A DNA stretch of 64,000 bases from Paucibacter sp. DJ2R-2 (lineage in GTDB: Bacteria; Pseudomonadota; Gammaproteobacteria; Burkholderiales; Burkholderiaceae_C), in contig NZ_JAJIRT010000013.1 of assembly GCF_025717675.1 (NCBI RefSeq), positions 98,309-162,308 of the forward strand. Direction: 5' to 3'. Under the pieces are notes generated by a model. The model worked only from the letters and a program-made list of their open reading frames with translations. It did not search any database and had not been told where the DNA came from. The position numbers and the translations under genes are program-made. Below are positions 17,243 to 26,546 of the stretch, in pieces. Within the stretch, counting starts at the first letter, position 1; the number at the start of each line of letters is the position of its first letter.

Positions 17243-19012
17243 ATGAACACCCAATTCAAGCCGCTGCATCGTGCAGCAAGCTCAGCCCGCAGTGCTTTGA
17301 GCCTCTTCGCCGCTTTGACGCTGGCGGGGGGGGCGCTTGCCGGCTCCAAGACCTACACCTTCGATGCCGATTTCGACCTGGGCTTGCTCTCTGGCGTCAA
17401 TCATGCGGCGCCCAATAACAACCAGCTTCAGCTGAATACCGTGGGCACAACTTTCCCAGTGATGTGGATTGCCAATGCCGGTGAAGACACGGTGAGTAAG
17501 TTCGATACCAATTCCAACGTCGAACTCGCCCGCTATCGCACCTGGTTTGGTCCTGCTGGACAAGCGGGCCATGTCAACCATCTGGGCAACGCCTACGCGG
17601 GACCTGCCCCTTCGCGCACGTCGGTGGATATCAATGGCAATGCCTATGTGTTGAATCGGTGGTTTGAGAACCGCAAGCCGGTGCTGTTGAAATTGCTTGC
17701 AGAAGGCTTCATCGATCGCAATGGCAATGGTGTCATGGACACATCGAACGGTTCGACACCCTTGCCCATGGCCGACACCAATGGCAACGGGCAGATCGAC
17801 GACAACGAGATCACGGACGAACGCGTGGCTTGGGCCGTCCAAGTCGGTGATCAGAACGGTCTGGGCCGAGCGCTTTGCATCGGCACCGATGGCAATCTCT
17901 GGGTGGGCATGTTCAACACCCAGCGCTACTACAAATACAGCTCGAATGATGGCAGCTTGCTGGCCGGCCCGGTGGCCACCACGCCGACCGCAGGTCAGCC
18001 GAGTTCTGGCAGCTGGCAGCCCTATGGTTGCCTGATCGACAAGAACGGAGTGCTCTGGAGTGCCTCACTGGGTGGCCCTCTGGGCAAGATCACCAACACG
18101 GCCAGCAACACTGGTCCCTACACCGTGGCCTCCTTCCCCGGCGGCATGTATGGCATTGCCTTGGGCAACGACAAGGTCTACACCGGCAGCAACAACCGGG
18201 TCTTTGATCCCGCCACCAACACCTCGGCCGCCATCGGGGGCCTGAGCGTGAGTTCTGCGGGCATTGTGGTGGACGGTTCGGGCAATATCATCGCGGGCAC
18301 CAATACGGTCCAGAAAGTGTCGCCTTCGGGGGTGACGCTGTGGACGGCGCCTTTGCAAGCCGGTGGCGCCTACTCGGTGGGTATTCAGGTGGATGCCAAC
18401 AACGACATCTTCCAGATCGGCTATGGCTCCAACCGGGTCCACAAGTACCGCGGCACCGACGGTGCGCCCATGGGCACCTTCCCGGTGGGCAGCGTGCCTT
18501 ACACCTACAGCGATGCTGCTGGTTTTGCCGCGCGGAATTCCACCACGCCTACCGGTACCTGGACCGTCACCTACGACAGCGGCGCCGCTGGCACAGCCTG
18601 GGACCGCATCAACTGGACGGATTCTGTCCCCGCAGGCGCGGCCATCGTCGTCCAGTACCGCACAGCCGATGTGGCGGCAAATCTGGCCGCCCAGGCCTAT
18701 CAGACCGTCAGCAAGAACGTGCCCTTCACGGCCAGCGGCAAGTTCATCCAGGTGTTGACGCGTCTGAATGCCAGCACCACCAACGCCTCGCCTGTGCTGT
18801 TTGACCTGACCATCAAAACCAAGGTGACCGCCTGTGATGTGGACTTGGACGGCGATGTCGACACAGCGGACATGGCGTTGATCCGTGCTGGCATTGGCCA
18901 GGTGCCTGCTGCTGGCGATCCGCGCGATGGCAATGGCGATGGCGTCATTGATGCCCGCGATGTGCGCGCCTGCACTTTGAAGTGCACACGCAGCAACTGC
19001 GCGACGAACTGA
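17243..19012 (+). CDS. secreted beta-propeller protein with C-terminal dockerin domain
   Basis: 589-residue exported protein. The signal peptide spans about residues 1-34 (ALSLFAALTLAGGALAG). A large Vgb/NHL-like propeller region follows at about 50-420, with repeats such as WIANAGEDTVSKFD and SVDINGNAYVLNRWF. A beta-rich domain covers about 430-525. The C-terminus (about 529-589) is a type I dockerin-like pair of calcium loops: DVDLDGDVDTADMALIRAG and DGNGDGVIDARDVRACT. A second calcium-loop pair lies internally (about 154-195: DRNGNGVMD and DTNGNGQIDDNE). AAGGA precedes the ATG. A cohesin-domain protein is encoded 60 bases downstream, the likely binding partner. Dockerins are rare outside anaerobic cellulosome makers, but individual cases occur widely. 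Confidence 0.88.
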   Translation: MNTQFKPLHRAASSARSALSLFAALTLAGGALAGSKTYTFDADFDLGLLSGVNHAAPNNNQLQLNTVGTTFPVMWIANAGEDTVSKFDTNSNVELARYRTWFGPAGQAGHVNHLGNAYAGPAPSRTSVDINGNAYVLNRWFENRKPVLLKLLAEGFIDRNGNGVMDTSNGSTPLPMADTNGNGQIDDNEITDERVAWAVQVGDQNGLGRALCIGTDGNLWVGMFNTQRYYKYSSNDGSLLAGPVATTPTAGQPSSGSWQPYGCLIDKNGVLWSASLGGPLGKITNTASNTGPYTVASFPGGMYGIALGNDKVYTGSNNRVFDPATNTSAAIGGLSVSSAGIVVDGSGNIIAGTNTVQKVSPSGVTLWTAPLQAGGAYSVGIQVDANNDIFQIGYGSNRVHKYRGTDGAPMGTFPVGSVPYTYSDAAGFAARNSTTPTGTWTVTYDSGAAGTAWDRINWTDSVPAGAAIVVQYRTADVAANLAAQAYQTVSKNVPFTASGKFIQVLTRLNASTTNASPVLFDLTIKTKVTACDVDLDGDVDTADMALIRAGIGQVPAAGDPRDGNGDGVIDARDVRACTLKCTRSNCATN

Positions 19013-19072
19013 AGTCTCTCTGACACAACCCTCCAATCCGGATTTGCTCGTAGTAACCCCCAGGAGTTCAAA

Positions 19073-19738
19073 ATGAAAATGAAGCTACTTGCCACAGCCG
19101 CCAGTGCACTGGCGCTGGCCATGTCCTCGGCACACGCGGCCCCAGTGGTCAGCCTCAGCCCCAGCAATTCGTCGCAGGTGATCGGCGGAACTTTCTCTTT
19201 GGATGTCAAGATTTCGGGCCTCGGCTCGGAGATCGTCTCGGTCTTCGATTTGAATATCTACTTCAACCCGGCACAGCTGAAGGCCGTCAGCTACAGCCTG
19301 GGCTCAGGCTTGGGTGGGGCTTGGACGGATCTGGGGCTGGATCCGGCGGCCCCCGGTTCACCGACCAACTACTTGGATCTCTTCGCCTATTCGAATCTGG
19401 TGGTGCCCGGTGACCCCGGCACCGACGATTTGCTCGCCGCCGCGCAGGATGACGACAGCTTTGTCATGATGACCTTGAACTTCGAGGCAGTGGGCGCCGG
19501 AGTTTCACAGGTCTGGTTCGGGACCGGTCCTAACGAGCGCGATCTTGTGGGCCGAAGCGATGCTCTTCTGAGCGGTGTGCAGTTCCAGAGCGCTTGTGTG
19601 GCTGTCAACAGTCCGACGGGCGGCAACAACGAATGCCGACAGGTTCCCGAGCCCTCGAGCTACGCCTTGCTGGGGCTGAGTCTGTTCGCGGCTTTCGTGC
19701 CGGGGGCCGTCAAGCGCCGCAAGTCTTTGGCTTCCTGA
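19073..19738 (+). CDS. cohesin-domain PEP-CTERM protein
   Basis: 221-residue exported protein. The signal peptide ends at about residue 22 (SSAHAA). A cohesin-like beta-sandwich covers about residues 25-165: VVSLSPSNSSQVIGGTFSLD, then ISGLGSEIVSVFDLNIYFNP and MMTLNFEAVGAGVSQVWFG. The C-terminus is a full PEP-CTERM sorting signal: VPEPSSYALLGLSLFAAF, then a KRRK basic tail. PEP-CTERM proteins are processed by an exosortase and linked to exopolysaccharide or surface; no exosortase gene is in the window. An AGGAG box precedes the ATG. Next to the dockerin gene it looks like an anchor-and-cargo pair. A strong terminator follows. Confidence 0.88.
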   Translation: MKMKLLATAASALALAMSSAHAAPVVSLSPSNSSQVIGGTFSLDVKISGLGSEIVSVFDLNIYFNPAQLKAVSYSLGSGLGGAWTDLGLDPAAPGSPTNYLDLFAYSNLVVPGDPGTDDLLAAAQDDDSFVMMTLNFEAVGAGVSQVWFGTGPNERDLVGRSDALLSGVQFQSACVAVNSPTGGNNECRQVPEPSSYALLGLSLFAAFVPGAVKRRKSLAS

Positions 19739-19759
19739 ACCCGGCTGTTGAGATCGAAG

Positions 19760-19786
19760 AACCGCGCCATGGGCGCGGTTTTTTTG
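19760..19786 (+). terminator. rho-independent terminator of the secreted cluster
   Basis: A 9-bp stem AACCGCGCC / GGCGCGGTT with loop ATG is followed by a seven-base T run and lies 22 bases past the cohesin-protein stop. It closes the four-gene transcription unit. Confidence 0.87.
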
Positions 19787-19929
19787 TTTATGCCAGTTCG
19801 GCTTGGATATCCGCGTAAGACTGGCAAAGACTGCAGCCATACCGCGCGTTACGGCTGGCGCTTGATGTGTGAAGGCTCCAACGCTGCCGTGCTTGAATCG
19901 CAAGGGTTTGGCTTGGACCGCGTCGCGGT

Positions 19930-20004
19930 TGGTCCCTCCGACAGGAATCGAACCTGTATTTGCCGCTTAGGAGGCGGCCGTTCTATCCATTGAACTACGG
20001 AGAG
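19930..20004 (-). tRNA. tRNA-Arg (anticodon CCT)
   Basis: 75 bases including an encoded CCA. Acceptor CTCTCCG pairs with CGGAGGG. T8 and A9 are followed by D-stem GTTC/GAAC. The anticodon arm is GCCGC-CTCCTAA-GCGGC with anticodon CCT. The T-arm is ACAGG-TTCGATT-CCTGT, with discriminator A. It reads AGG codons. Confidence 0.96.
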
Positions 20005-20122
20005 ACTGCTCGGTGGCCCGGGCGGCGCGAATTCTCGCATGAAAGGTTGCAGCACCTCGGCGACCCGAGAATCGCGCGCCCAAAGCTCCAGCGCAAAAAC
20101 GTGTTAGCCCTGAGCCCCCCCC

Positions 20123-20199
20123 GACTCACGACTCACGATTCACGATTCACGATTCACCCATTCACCCATTCACCCATTCACCCATTCACCCATTCACCC
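20123..20199. repeat. composite 7-bp and 8-bp tandem repeat
   Basis: Five 7-base units (GACTCAC twice, GATTCAC three times, 20123-20157) run directly into six perfect 8-base ATTCACCC units (20152-20199). The array ends four bases before the tamB stop codon. No spacers, so not a CRISPR. It probably arose by replication slippage. Confidence 0.93.
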
Positions 20200-20203
20200 G
20201 CCC

Positions 20204-23200
20204 TCATTCCCACTTCCACTGCCAGATCAGGTCAAGCGCGTTTTCATCGCCGGCCTGGCCGCGCAGGGTGAAGCGCTGGGCGATGCGGTAAATCAGCTGC
20301 CAGCTGCCTTGCGTGGCGTTGAGGCCGCGCTCAAAAGCCACATACCAGCGCTTGGACAGTTGCTTGCCCACGCGCACCACGGTGCCGCGCACTTCGCCAT
20401 TGCCTTCGCTGACCGAGAGCTCGTCCAGGCCGATGGACTTGATCACCTTGCCCGTGCGGCTCTCGCCACCGCCGTTGAGCAGGGCCATGGCAGCCTTTTG
20501 CAGCAGGGCGGTGTCGCTGCGTTCGAGGTTGTCGGGAGCACGACCCAGCAGCAGCCAGGAGAGCTTGGCCGTGTCGGCCATATCGGGGTCGGAAAAGAGC
20601 TTGATGCGCGGCGACTGAGCGCTGCCGCCGATGGTCACGCCCACGCGCACCTCTTCTTCGCCGGGGCGTATGGCCAGAATGTCCAGGCGCGGGTTGTCCA
20701 TCACCCCGCTGAAGGTGACCTGGCCTTTTTCGATCGTGAGCTTTTGGCCGTAGGCATCGACACTGCCGTTGACGGTGCGAATGTTGCCGTTCAGTTGCGG
20801 CCGGCCCTGGGCTTGGGTCATCTGCAGCTCGCCGGCCAGCAAAGTGTCCACGCCATGGCCGCGTACGCGCAGCTTCTGGCCCAGGTCGATGTCCAGCTTT
20901 AGCTTGATCTGTCGCCGGGCTGCGGCTGATTCCACCGGTGCAGCTGGCGCCTGCGCCACGCGCCGCACCTCTACGTCGTCGTCCAGTTGGGGCGCGTTGC
21001 CGCGCGAGAAATCAAACAGGCCGTCTTCCACATCGAGCTTGCCCTGCAGATCCAGGGTTTCGGCGTCCATGTGCAGGCGCAGCTGGCCGTTCACGGCCAG
21101 GCGGCGGTCGACCCGGCGCAGCAGGGCGAACTTGCTGGCCTGGGCCTGGATGTCGGCCTGCGGCTTGGCGCCCAGCTGCAGCTGTCCCTTGGCATTGAGC
21201 TCGCCGTCGCCGGCGCGCAGGCGCAGTTGCTGCAGTTCGGCATGGCTGCCCTTGAGCTGCAGGGCGAAGCTGCCGTCTTGCACATCGATGCCCAGCAGCG
21301 GGTTCCGCAGGCCCAGCTTGCTGCCCTGGATCTGGCCCACCACCTGCGGGTCGTTGAGCTTGCCGGCAAAGCTGGCGCTGGCGGCCAGGCCGCCGGCCAC
21401 GCGCCAGCCCGAGGGCACCCAGGCGCCCCAGGTGCTGAGGTTGTCCACCCGCGCTTCCAGCACGCCCTCCAGGCGCGATTGGGCCGAGGGCCAGGGGCTG
21501 GCGTCGCCCGCTTCGTTGCGCGCCGTCACGGCGCCGGCCAGCACGCCGATATTGCTGCCGGCAAAAGCCTGGGTCAGGTGCCAGCGGCCGGGCGCGCCGA
21601 TCACGCCCAGGCGCAGCTCGCTCAGACCCAAAGTCTGTGTGCCGCCGTCATCGGTGACCTTGAGGTCGCCGCTGCGGCGCTGCAGGGACAGCTCCACGGC
21701 CAGCTGGGGCAGGGTGTGGATGCGGACGCTGCCGTCCAACACCAGATCGCCGCCCCAGCCGAAGTCGGGCTGCCAGCGTGCCATCAGGGGCGCGACGGCT
21801 AAGGGTTCGAGGGCCAGGTCGAGCTGCAGCTGATCGGGCCCCTCGGCGGCTTTCCAGGCCAGCTGCTGCCAGTGCAGGCCGGCGCCCAGCAACTCCAGCT
21901 GCCCGGGCTCGAACTGCGCGCCGCTGAGCTGGCCTTGCGGGCCGCTGTCCACGCGCAAGGCCAGGTCTTGTGCTTGCAGCCAGGGGGCGGGGGCTTTGTC
22001 GGCCGGTTTGGCAGTTTTGCTGGCCGCGGTGGAGGCAGGCACGCGCGCATCGAGCTTGAGGCCGGTGGCGCGCCACTGGCCGCCCAGGGCCCAAAGCAGG
22101 GCCAGTTCGCTCGCTGCAGGGCTGGCGGTTCCGGCCGTGCCCAGGCTGCCCTTGAGGCCGATCTGGAACTGGCTGCGTGAGGGCTGGTCGGCCGGCTGGT
22201 GCGCGGGGCGAAGGGCGGCGGGCAGCAAGGCCGTGCCCAGGCCGCTGAGCTGCAGCTGGTGCTGAGCCCAGCTGCCGCTGACTTGCAGCTGAGCCTGGGG
22301 CAGCTGGGCTTCGGGGCTCTTGAGTTGCTCCAGATCGAGCTGCATGGCCAGTGGCGCGCTCAGGGCACTGGCGAGCTTGGCGTTCAGCCGGGCCTTGTCC
22401 AGGCTCAGCTGGTCGAGCTTGAGCGCCTGGCCTTGCAGCTCGGCCTGGCTTTGCCAGCTCCAGCGCGGGCTGCTGCCTCTGGCGTTCTTGCCACTGGTCT
22501 TGTCCGCTTCGGCTCGGCCCTGCCAGGCCAGCTGTCCGCTCAAACTGCCGGCCAGCTGATGGGCCGGCTCGCCCTTGGCCAGGGCGGGAGCCAGGGCTTG
22601 CCAGAGCGGCTGAAGCGCTTGCAGTTGCGGCGCTTGCAGCTGCAGCTGGCCCTCCAGGCTGTGATCGGCCAGCAGCTGGGCGCGGCCTTGCAGCTGGTTG
22701 CCGCCGGCCTGCAGATCGGCGCGCAGGGTGGGCACTTGCTGATCGTTGGCTCGCTCGTAGCTGAGGTCGGCGGCCAGGTCCATGCCGGCCTGGCTGCCGG
22801 GCAGCAGGCGCAGCCGGGCCTGGCCGCGTGGGGCTTGGGCGAGCAGGCCTGCGTTGCTCTGCTGGGCCGGGGCCTGCAGGTCGGCGCTGAGGTCCAGATC
22901 CAGGCGGGCGCTGGGGCCCGGCGCTTGGGGCCAGAGGCGGCGCAGCTCCGGCACCATGCCGCGTGCATTGGCTTGCAGCTGCCAGCCGCCGGCCAGGCTG
23001 CCGGGGCGGCTCAAGCCCAGCTTGGCGCTGCCTTTGAGCTGGGCTTCACCGGCCTGCATCAGCAGCTCTTGCAGATCCAGGCCTTGCATCGAGGCAATGG
23101 CGCTGGCTTGCAAGCGCACTGGGCTGTGGGCATTGAGCGGGGCGTTCTGCGGGCTGGTGGCTGCCGGCGCGGCCAGCTGGGCCTGTGCCGCAGCTGGTGT

Positions 23201-24634
23201 CACCGGGCCAGGGGCCAGCCAGCGGCCTTGCAGATCGGTCTTGATGTGCAGTTGCAGCGGCGGCGTAGGGGCGGTCTCGACATTTTTAAGGTCGGCGCTG
23301 TCATGGCTCGTTGGGACCAGCCCTTGAGATGTGCTGAGCTCGACCGTGCCAGCGGCCAGCAGGCCTGCAGCGCGCGCATCCAGTCCCTCGCTGCGCAGGT
23401 TCTCCAGGTTCAGCGTGAGCTGGCTGCCACCGGTGCTGCTGCTCTTGCCGCTGCCGCGCAGGCGGCCGGCGGGCAAGGCGCTGCTGCCCAGCAGCACGTC
23501 GAAGGCGCGCAGCTGGATCTGGCTGGGGTCCTGGGCCGAGGCTTCGGCGTCCAGGCTCAGCTGGCGCACCGGCAGGCGCTGTTCGTTCCACAGGCCGGCC
23601 GCGTGGTTGGCGAGCTGGGCCTTGATCAGCAGGGCGGGCTGCTTCGAACTTTTCTTGCCGGCCGCACTGTTGTTGGCTGCGCTGTTGTCGGCTTGCAGGC
23701 TCACATGCCCGCTCAGCGCCGTTCTGGGCAATCCCGACATCAGGGCCGAGAGATCCAGCTGTTGCGTGTCCAGCTGCAGCTGGGGCAGGGGCCAGGAGGC
23801 GAAAGGCCGCAGCTGGGCTTGGGCCTGCAGCTGCTGGTGCTGGGCACTCAGCGCGGCCTTGAGCTGAAGCTGGGCCAGCGGGCCATGCAGTTCCAGCTGT
23901 GCGCCCCAGGCTGGCAGATCGGCCTGGGCGGCTGACTTCAGGCCCAGGCTGGCCTGCAGGGGCAGACCGCTGCCGGCGCCCAGCGTGGCGCTGCCGCTGA
24001 GCTGCAACTGATCCCAGGCCAGCTGCTGGATCTGCAGGCGGTGCTCGGCGCCGGGGCTGTTGTCGGACACATTGCTCAGGTCCACCCGGGCTTGCAGCCC
24101 GCGCACCGGCAACTGGCTCAGCGTGGGCAGGGACAGGCTGTCGACTTGCAGCTGCGCGATATGCACGCCCAAGGGGATGGGCAACTCCTCGGGCACCGGG
24201 CTGGGCTCGGCGCTAGGGGCCAGATGCACGGTCACCTGGCGGGCACTGAGGCGCTCGACCATCAGGTCGCCCCAGAGCAGGGGTGAGCGGTTCCAGGCAA
24301 GACTCAGGCCGGTCCAGCGCAGATCGTCGATCTCGATGCGATCCTGGCCGCCGGGGATGGTGAGGTTCAGGCGCTTGGCCGAGAAGTCGCCGATCAGGCT
24401 GCCTTGCGGCGCCTCGACCTGCAGGCCGGGCAGTTGCTGCAGCAGCCAGCGGCTGCCGGCCTCGCTGCCCAGGCCCCACCAGACACCCAGGCCAGCGCTG
24501 CCGGCCAGCACCGGCAGGGTCATCAGGCCCAGCAGCAGGCCGCGGCCGCGGCGGGCTTGGGCGGGCTTGGGCGCAGGGCTGCTGTCGCCCGCGGGGGCGG
24601 CGGGCGTGCCAGGTTTGGATTCGGGTTCGCTCAT
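20204..24634 (-). CDS. tamB: translocation and assembly module subunit TamB
   Basis: 1476-residue inner-membrane-anchored AsmA-like protein that spans the periplasm and works with TamA in outer-membrane protein or lipid transfer. One N-terminal membrane helix (LLLGLMTLPVLAGSAGLGVW, about residues 33-52) follows a Pro/Ala-rich cytoplasmic leader. A very long, repetitive, Gln/Leu-rich beta region follows, with many AQLQL/LQLQA-type strands. The C-terminal DUF490 domain covers about the last 350 residues, ending with the family-typical RFTLRGQAGDENALDLIWQW. The gene lies 40 bases downstream of tamA, the usual order. Length is slightly above the E. coli protein (about 1260). Confidence 0.93.
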   Translation of the reverse strand: MSEPESKPGTPAAPAGDSSPAPKPAQARRGRGLLLGLMTLPVLAGSAGLGVWWGLGSEAGSRWLLQQLPGLQVEAPQGSLIGDFSAKRLNLTIPGGQDRIEIDDLRWTGLSLAWNRSPLLWGDLMVERLSARQVTVHLAPSAEPSPVPEELPIPLGVHIAQLQVDSLSLPTLSQLPVRGLQARVDLSNVSDNSPGAEHRLQIQQLAWDQLQLSGSATLGAGSGLPLQASLGLKSAAQADLPAWGAQLELHGPLAQLQLKAALSAQHQQLQAQAQLRPFASWPLPQLQLDTQQLDLSALMSGLPRTALSGHVSLQADNSAANNSAAGKKSSKQPALLIKAQLANHAAGLWNEQRLPVRQLSLDAEASAQDPSQIQLRAFDVLLGSSALPAGRLRGSGKSSSTGGSQLTLNLENLRSEGLDARAAGLLAAGTVELSTSQGLVPTSHDSADLKNVETAPTPPLQLHIKTDLQGRWLAPGPVTPAAAQAQLAAPAATSPQNAPLNAHSPVRLQASAIASMQGLDLQELLMQAGEAQLKGSAKLGLSRPGSLAGGWQLQANARGMVPELRRLWPQAPGPSARLDLDLSADLQAPAQQSNAGLLAQAPRGQARLRLLPGSQAGMDLAADLSYERANDQQVPTLRADLQAGGNQLQGRAQLLADHSLEGQLQLQAPQLQALQPLWQALAPALAKGEPAHQLAGSLSGQLAWQGRAEADKTSGKNARGSSPRWSWQSQAELQGQALKLDQLSLDKARLNAKLASALSAPLAMQLDLEQLKSPEAQLPQAQLQVSGSWAQHQLQLSGLGTALLPAALRPAHQPADQPSRSQFQIGLKGSLGTAGTASPAASELALLWALGGQWRATGLKLDARVPASTAASKTAKPADKAPAPWLQAQDLALRVDSGPQGQLSGAQFEPGQLELLGAGLHWQQLAWKAAEGPDQLQLDLALEPLAVAPLMARWQPDFGWGGDLVLDGSVRIHTLPQLAVELSLQRRSGDLKVTDDGGTQTLGLSELRLGVIGAPGRWHLTQAFAGSNIGVLAGAVTARNEAGDASPWPSAQSRLEGVLEARVDNLSTWGAWVPSGWRVAGGLAASASFAGKLNDPQVVGQIQGSKLGLRNPLLGIDVQDGSFALQLKGSHAELQQLRLRAGDGELNAKGQLQLGAKPQADIQAQASKFALLRRVDRRLAVNGQLRLHMDAETLDLQGKLDVEDGLFDFSRGNAPQLDDDVEVRRVAQAPAAPVESAAARRQIKLKLDIDLGQKLRVRGHGVDTLLAGELQMTQAQGRPQLNGNIRTVNGSVDAYGQKLTIEKGQVTFSGVMDNPRLDILAIRPGEEEVRVGVTIGGSAQSPRIKLFSDPDMADTAKLSWLLLGRAPDNLERSDTALLQKAAMALLNGGGESRTGKVIKSIGLDELSVSEGNGEVRGTVVRVGKQLSKRWYVAFERGLNATQGSWQLIYRIAQRFTLRGQAGDENALDLIWQWKWE

Positions 24635-24674
24635 GGGGCCGGGTCGGGGTTCGCGGCGTTGGCGCTAATCATCA

Positions 24675-26546
24675 TCAAAGCGCGATGCCAACGCTGAAAT
24701 GCATGCGCCATTTCTGGGTCTCCTGGCCGCGGGCCAGGTCCAGGCGCAAGGTGCCCAGGGGGCTGCGGTAGCGCAGGCCAAAGCCGTAGCCGATGCTGGG
24801 CTTGAGCTCGCGCCAGTGTTGGGCCGCCTGGCCGGCGTCCACGAACACGGCGCCGAGCAGGGCGGGCATGCTGGCGGTCAGCCCATGGGCCAGTTCGACG
24901 CTGCCGTTCCACAAGATACGGCCGCCGGTGGCATTGCCATCGGCATCGCGCGGGCCCAGGTCATTGAGGCCGTAGCCGCGCACGGTGTCATCGCCGCCGG
25001 TGCGAAAGCGCAGCTTTTCCGGCAGGCCGACCTCCTGCGAAGCGAAGACCTGACCCCACTCGCTGCGGGCGCTGCCGAACCAGCCGCCGGGCAGGGGCTG
25101 GTAGGCCTGCAGGCGCAGATGGCTGCGCAGGAATCCGCCGTTACGGGCTTCGGAGCTGTCGGCCCGGCCCACGCCCAGCAGCAGGCTGGCGCTGTAGCCC
25201 CGGGTCGGCGTGAGCGGGCTGTCGAGCCGGCGGTGGATCCATTGCACATTGGCCGAGGCAGCGCCAGCGCTGATGGTGCCTTGCGGGTCGGTCTCGCGGG
25301 CGCGCAGCAGTTCCAGGTAGTAGGTGCGGTCCTGCCGTTCGGTCTCGCGGGTACGGCCGACGCGGGCGCGCAGATTGACCGTGGTCTTGTTGTCGTCGAC
25401 CTTGCGCTCCAGGAACAGAGCACCGACATTGCGCTGCATATCGGGCTGAGGGTGCGAGCTCAGCTCCAGATCGTAGGAGCTGTTCTTCTGGCTGAGCTTG
25501 AGCTTGCTGCGCGCACGCAGGTCCAGGCCGAAGGGGCGGCGGTGGATGTAATCGGCGCCCAGGCGCGGGCCGCTGCCGGTGTCGTAGCCGATGCTGGCGG
25601 TCAGCTGCTGGCGCGGGGCCTCGCGCAGCTTGATGTGCACGGGCGCGGCCTCGGGTGGATCGCTGAGCGGCTGGATGTCGACATTGACGCTGTCGAACAA
25701 GGTGGTGCGGACCAAGCGCTCTTGGAAGTCCAGCAGCAACTGCTCGGTGTAGGGCTGGCCGACGCTGAAGCCGGCCAGGCGCTCGACGCTGCTGCGCGGC
25801 TGGTGTTTCAGGCCTTCGATCTGCAGCTCGCCGAGGCGGAACAGCGGGCCGCTGTCCAGCTTCAGGTCCAGCTCGGCGCTTTGGGTCTCGGCATCGATGC
25901 GGGCGCTGTGGGTGTCCAGTGTGGCGAGCGGAAACCCACGCGCGCGGGCCGTGGCCAGCAGTTCGTTCTTGGCCTGCGACCAGCGCGGCTGCGAGAAGCC
26001 CTGGCCCAAGCCCAGCGACCACTGACCCTGCAGCCGCTCGCGCAGGGCGGCCAGATCGGCGCCTGCCACCGGGGGCTGGTCCGGGGCCAGGGCACCGGCG
26101 AACTCGATCTGCAGCGCCTTGACCCGGGTCTGCGGGCCAGGTTCGACCTTCACCGTCACCACCACCGGGCTGCCTTCATTGCGGCTGACCTGCACCTGTG
26201 CGTTGAAGAAGCCCTCGGTCTCCAGCAAGGCCTGGGCCTGCTGGGGCGCGGCCTGGATCAGACGGCCGAGTTCTTGGCGGCTCAGCCTTTGGTCTTCGGG
26301 GGCGCTGCGAAAGCGGGCGAGGTCCAGGTGTTCCTGCAGCAGATCGCGCAGCGCGCTGGGCGCTTCGACCACCAGCTCGTATTCGGCCACCAGGCGCACC
26401 GCTGCGCCATCGGCGGCCGAGCCCGCAGCGGTGCTGGCCGGCGGTGGCTCGTTCTTCCAGAGGCTGCTGATCGAGGCGCAGCCGGACAGGCCCGCCGCCG
26501 CGAACAGCAGGGCGCCGCGCAGCAGCCGGGGCAGGGTCTGGCTCAT
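24675..26546 (-). CDS. tamA: TamA-type outer-membrane barrel (BamA/Omp85 family)
   Basis: 623-residue Omp85-family protein. The first 23 residues form a lipoprotein signal (LLFAAAGLSGCASI) with lipobox LSGC, unusual because TamA normally has a cleavable Sec signal without lipidation. POTRA-like repeats cover about 45-290. The 16-strand barrel covers about 290-623 and ends with a terminal aromatic/hydrophobic strand (KWRMHFSVGIAL). Late-barrel motifs such as FRTGGDDTVRGYGLNDLGPRD (the conserved VRGY region) are present. Its ATG overlaps the stop of the VWA gene (ATGA), indicating translational coupling. tamB follows at 40 bases. Confidence 0.91.
   Translation of the reverse strand: MSQTLPRLLRGALLFAAAGLSGCASISSLWKNEPPPASTAAGSAADGAAVRLVAEYELVVEAPSALRDLLQEHLDLARFRSAPEDQRLSRQELGRLIQAAPQQAQALLETEGFFNAQVQVSRNEGSPVVVTVKVEPGPQTRVKALQIEFAGALAPDQPPVAGADLAALRERLQGQWSLGLGQGFSQPRWSQAKNELLATARARGFPLATLDTHSARIDAETQSAELDLKLDSGPLFRLGELQIEGLKHQPRSSVERLAGFSVGQPYTEQLLLDFQERLVRTTLFDSVNVDIQPLSDPPEAAPVHIKLREAPRQQLTASIGYDTGSGPRLGADYIHRRPFGLDLRARSKLKLSQKNSSYDLELSSHPQPDMQRNVGALFLERKVDDNKTTVNLRARVGRTRETERQDRTYYLELLRARETDPQGTISAGAASANVQWIHRRLDSPLTPTRGYSASLLLGVGRADSSEARNGGFLRSHLRLQAYQPLPGGWFGSARSEWGQVFASQEVGLPEKLRFRTGGDDTVRGYGLNDLGPRDADGNATGGRILWNGSVELAHGLTASMPALLGAVFVDAGQAAQHWRELKPSIGYGFGLRYRSPLGTLRLDLARGQETQKWRMHFSVGIAL

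Noticed and set aside
20123..20199. CRISPR-like array
   Set aside because: Units of 7-8 bases are contiguous with no unique spacers and no cas genes are near.
20204..24634. Long plus-strand frames opposite tamB
   Set aside because: High-GC antisense shadows of a Gln/Leu/Ala-rich gene, with no ribosome sites or family motifs.
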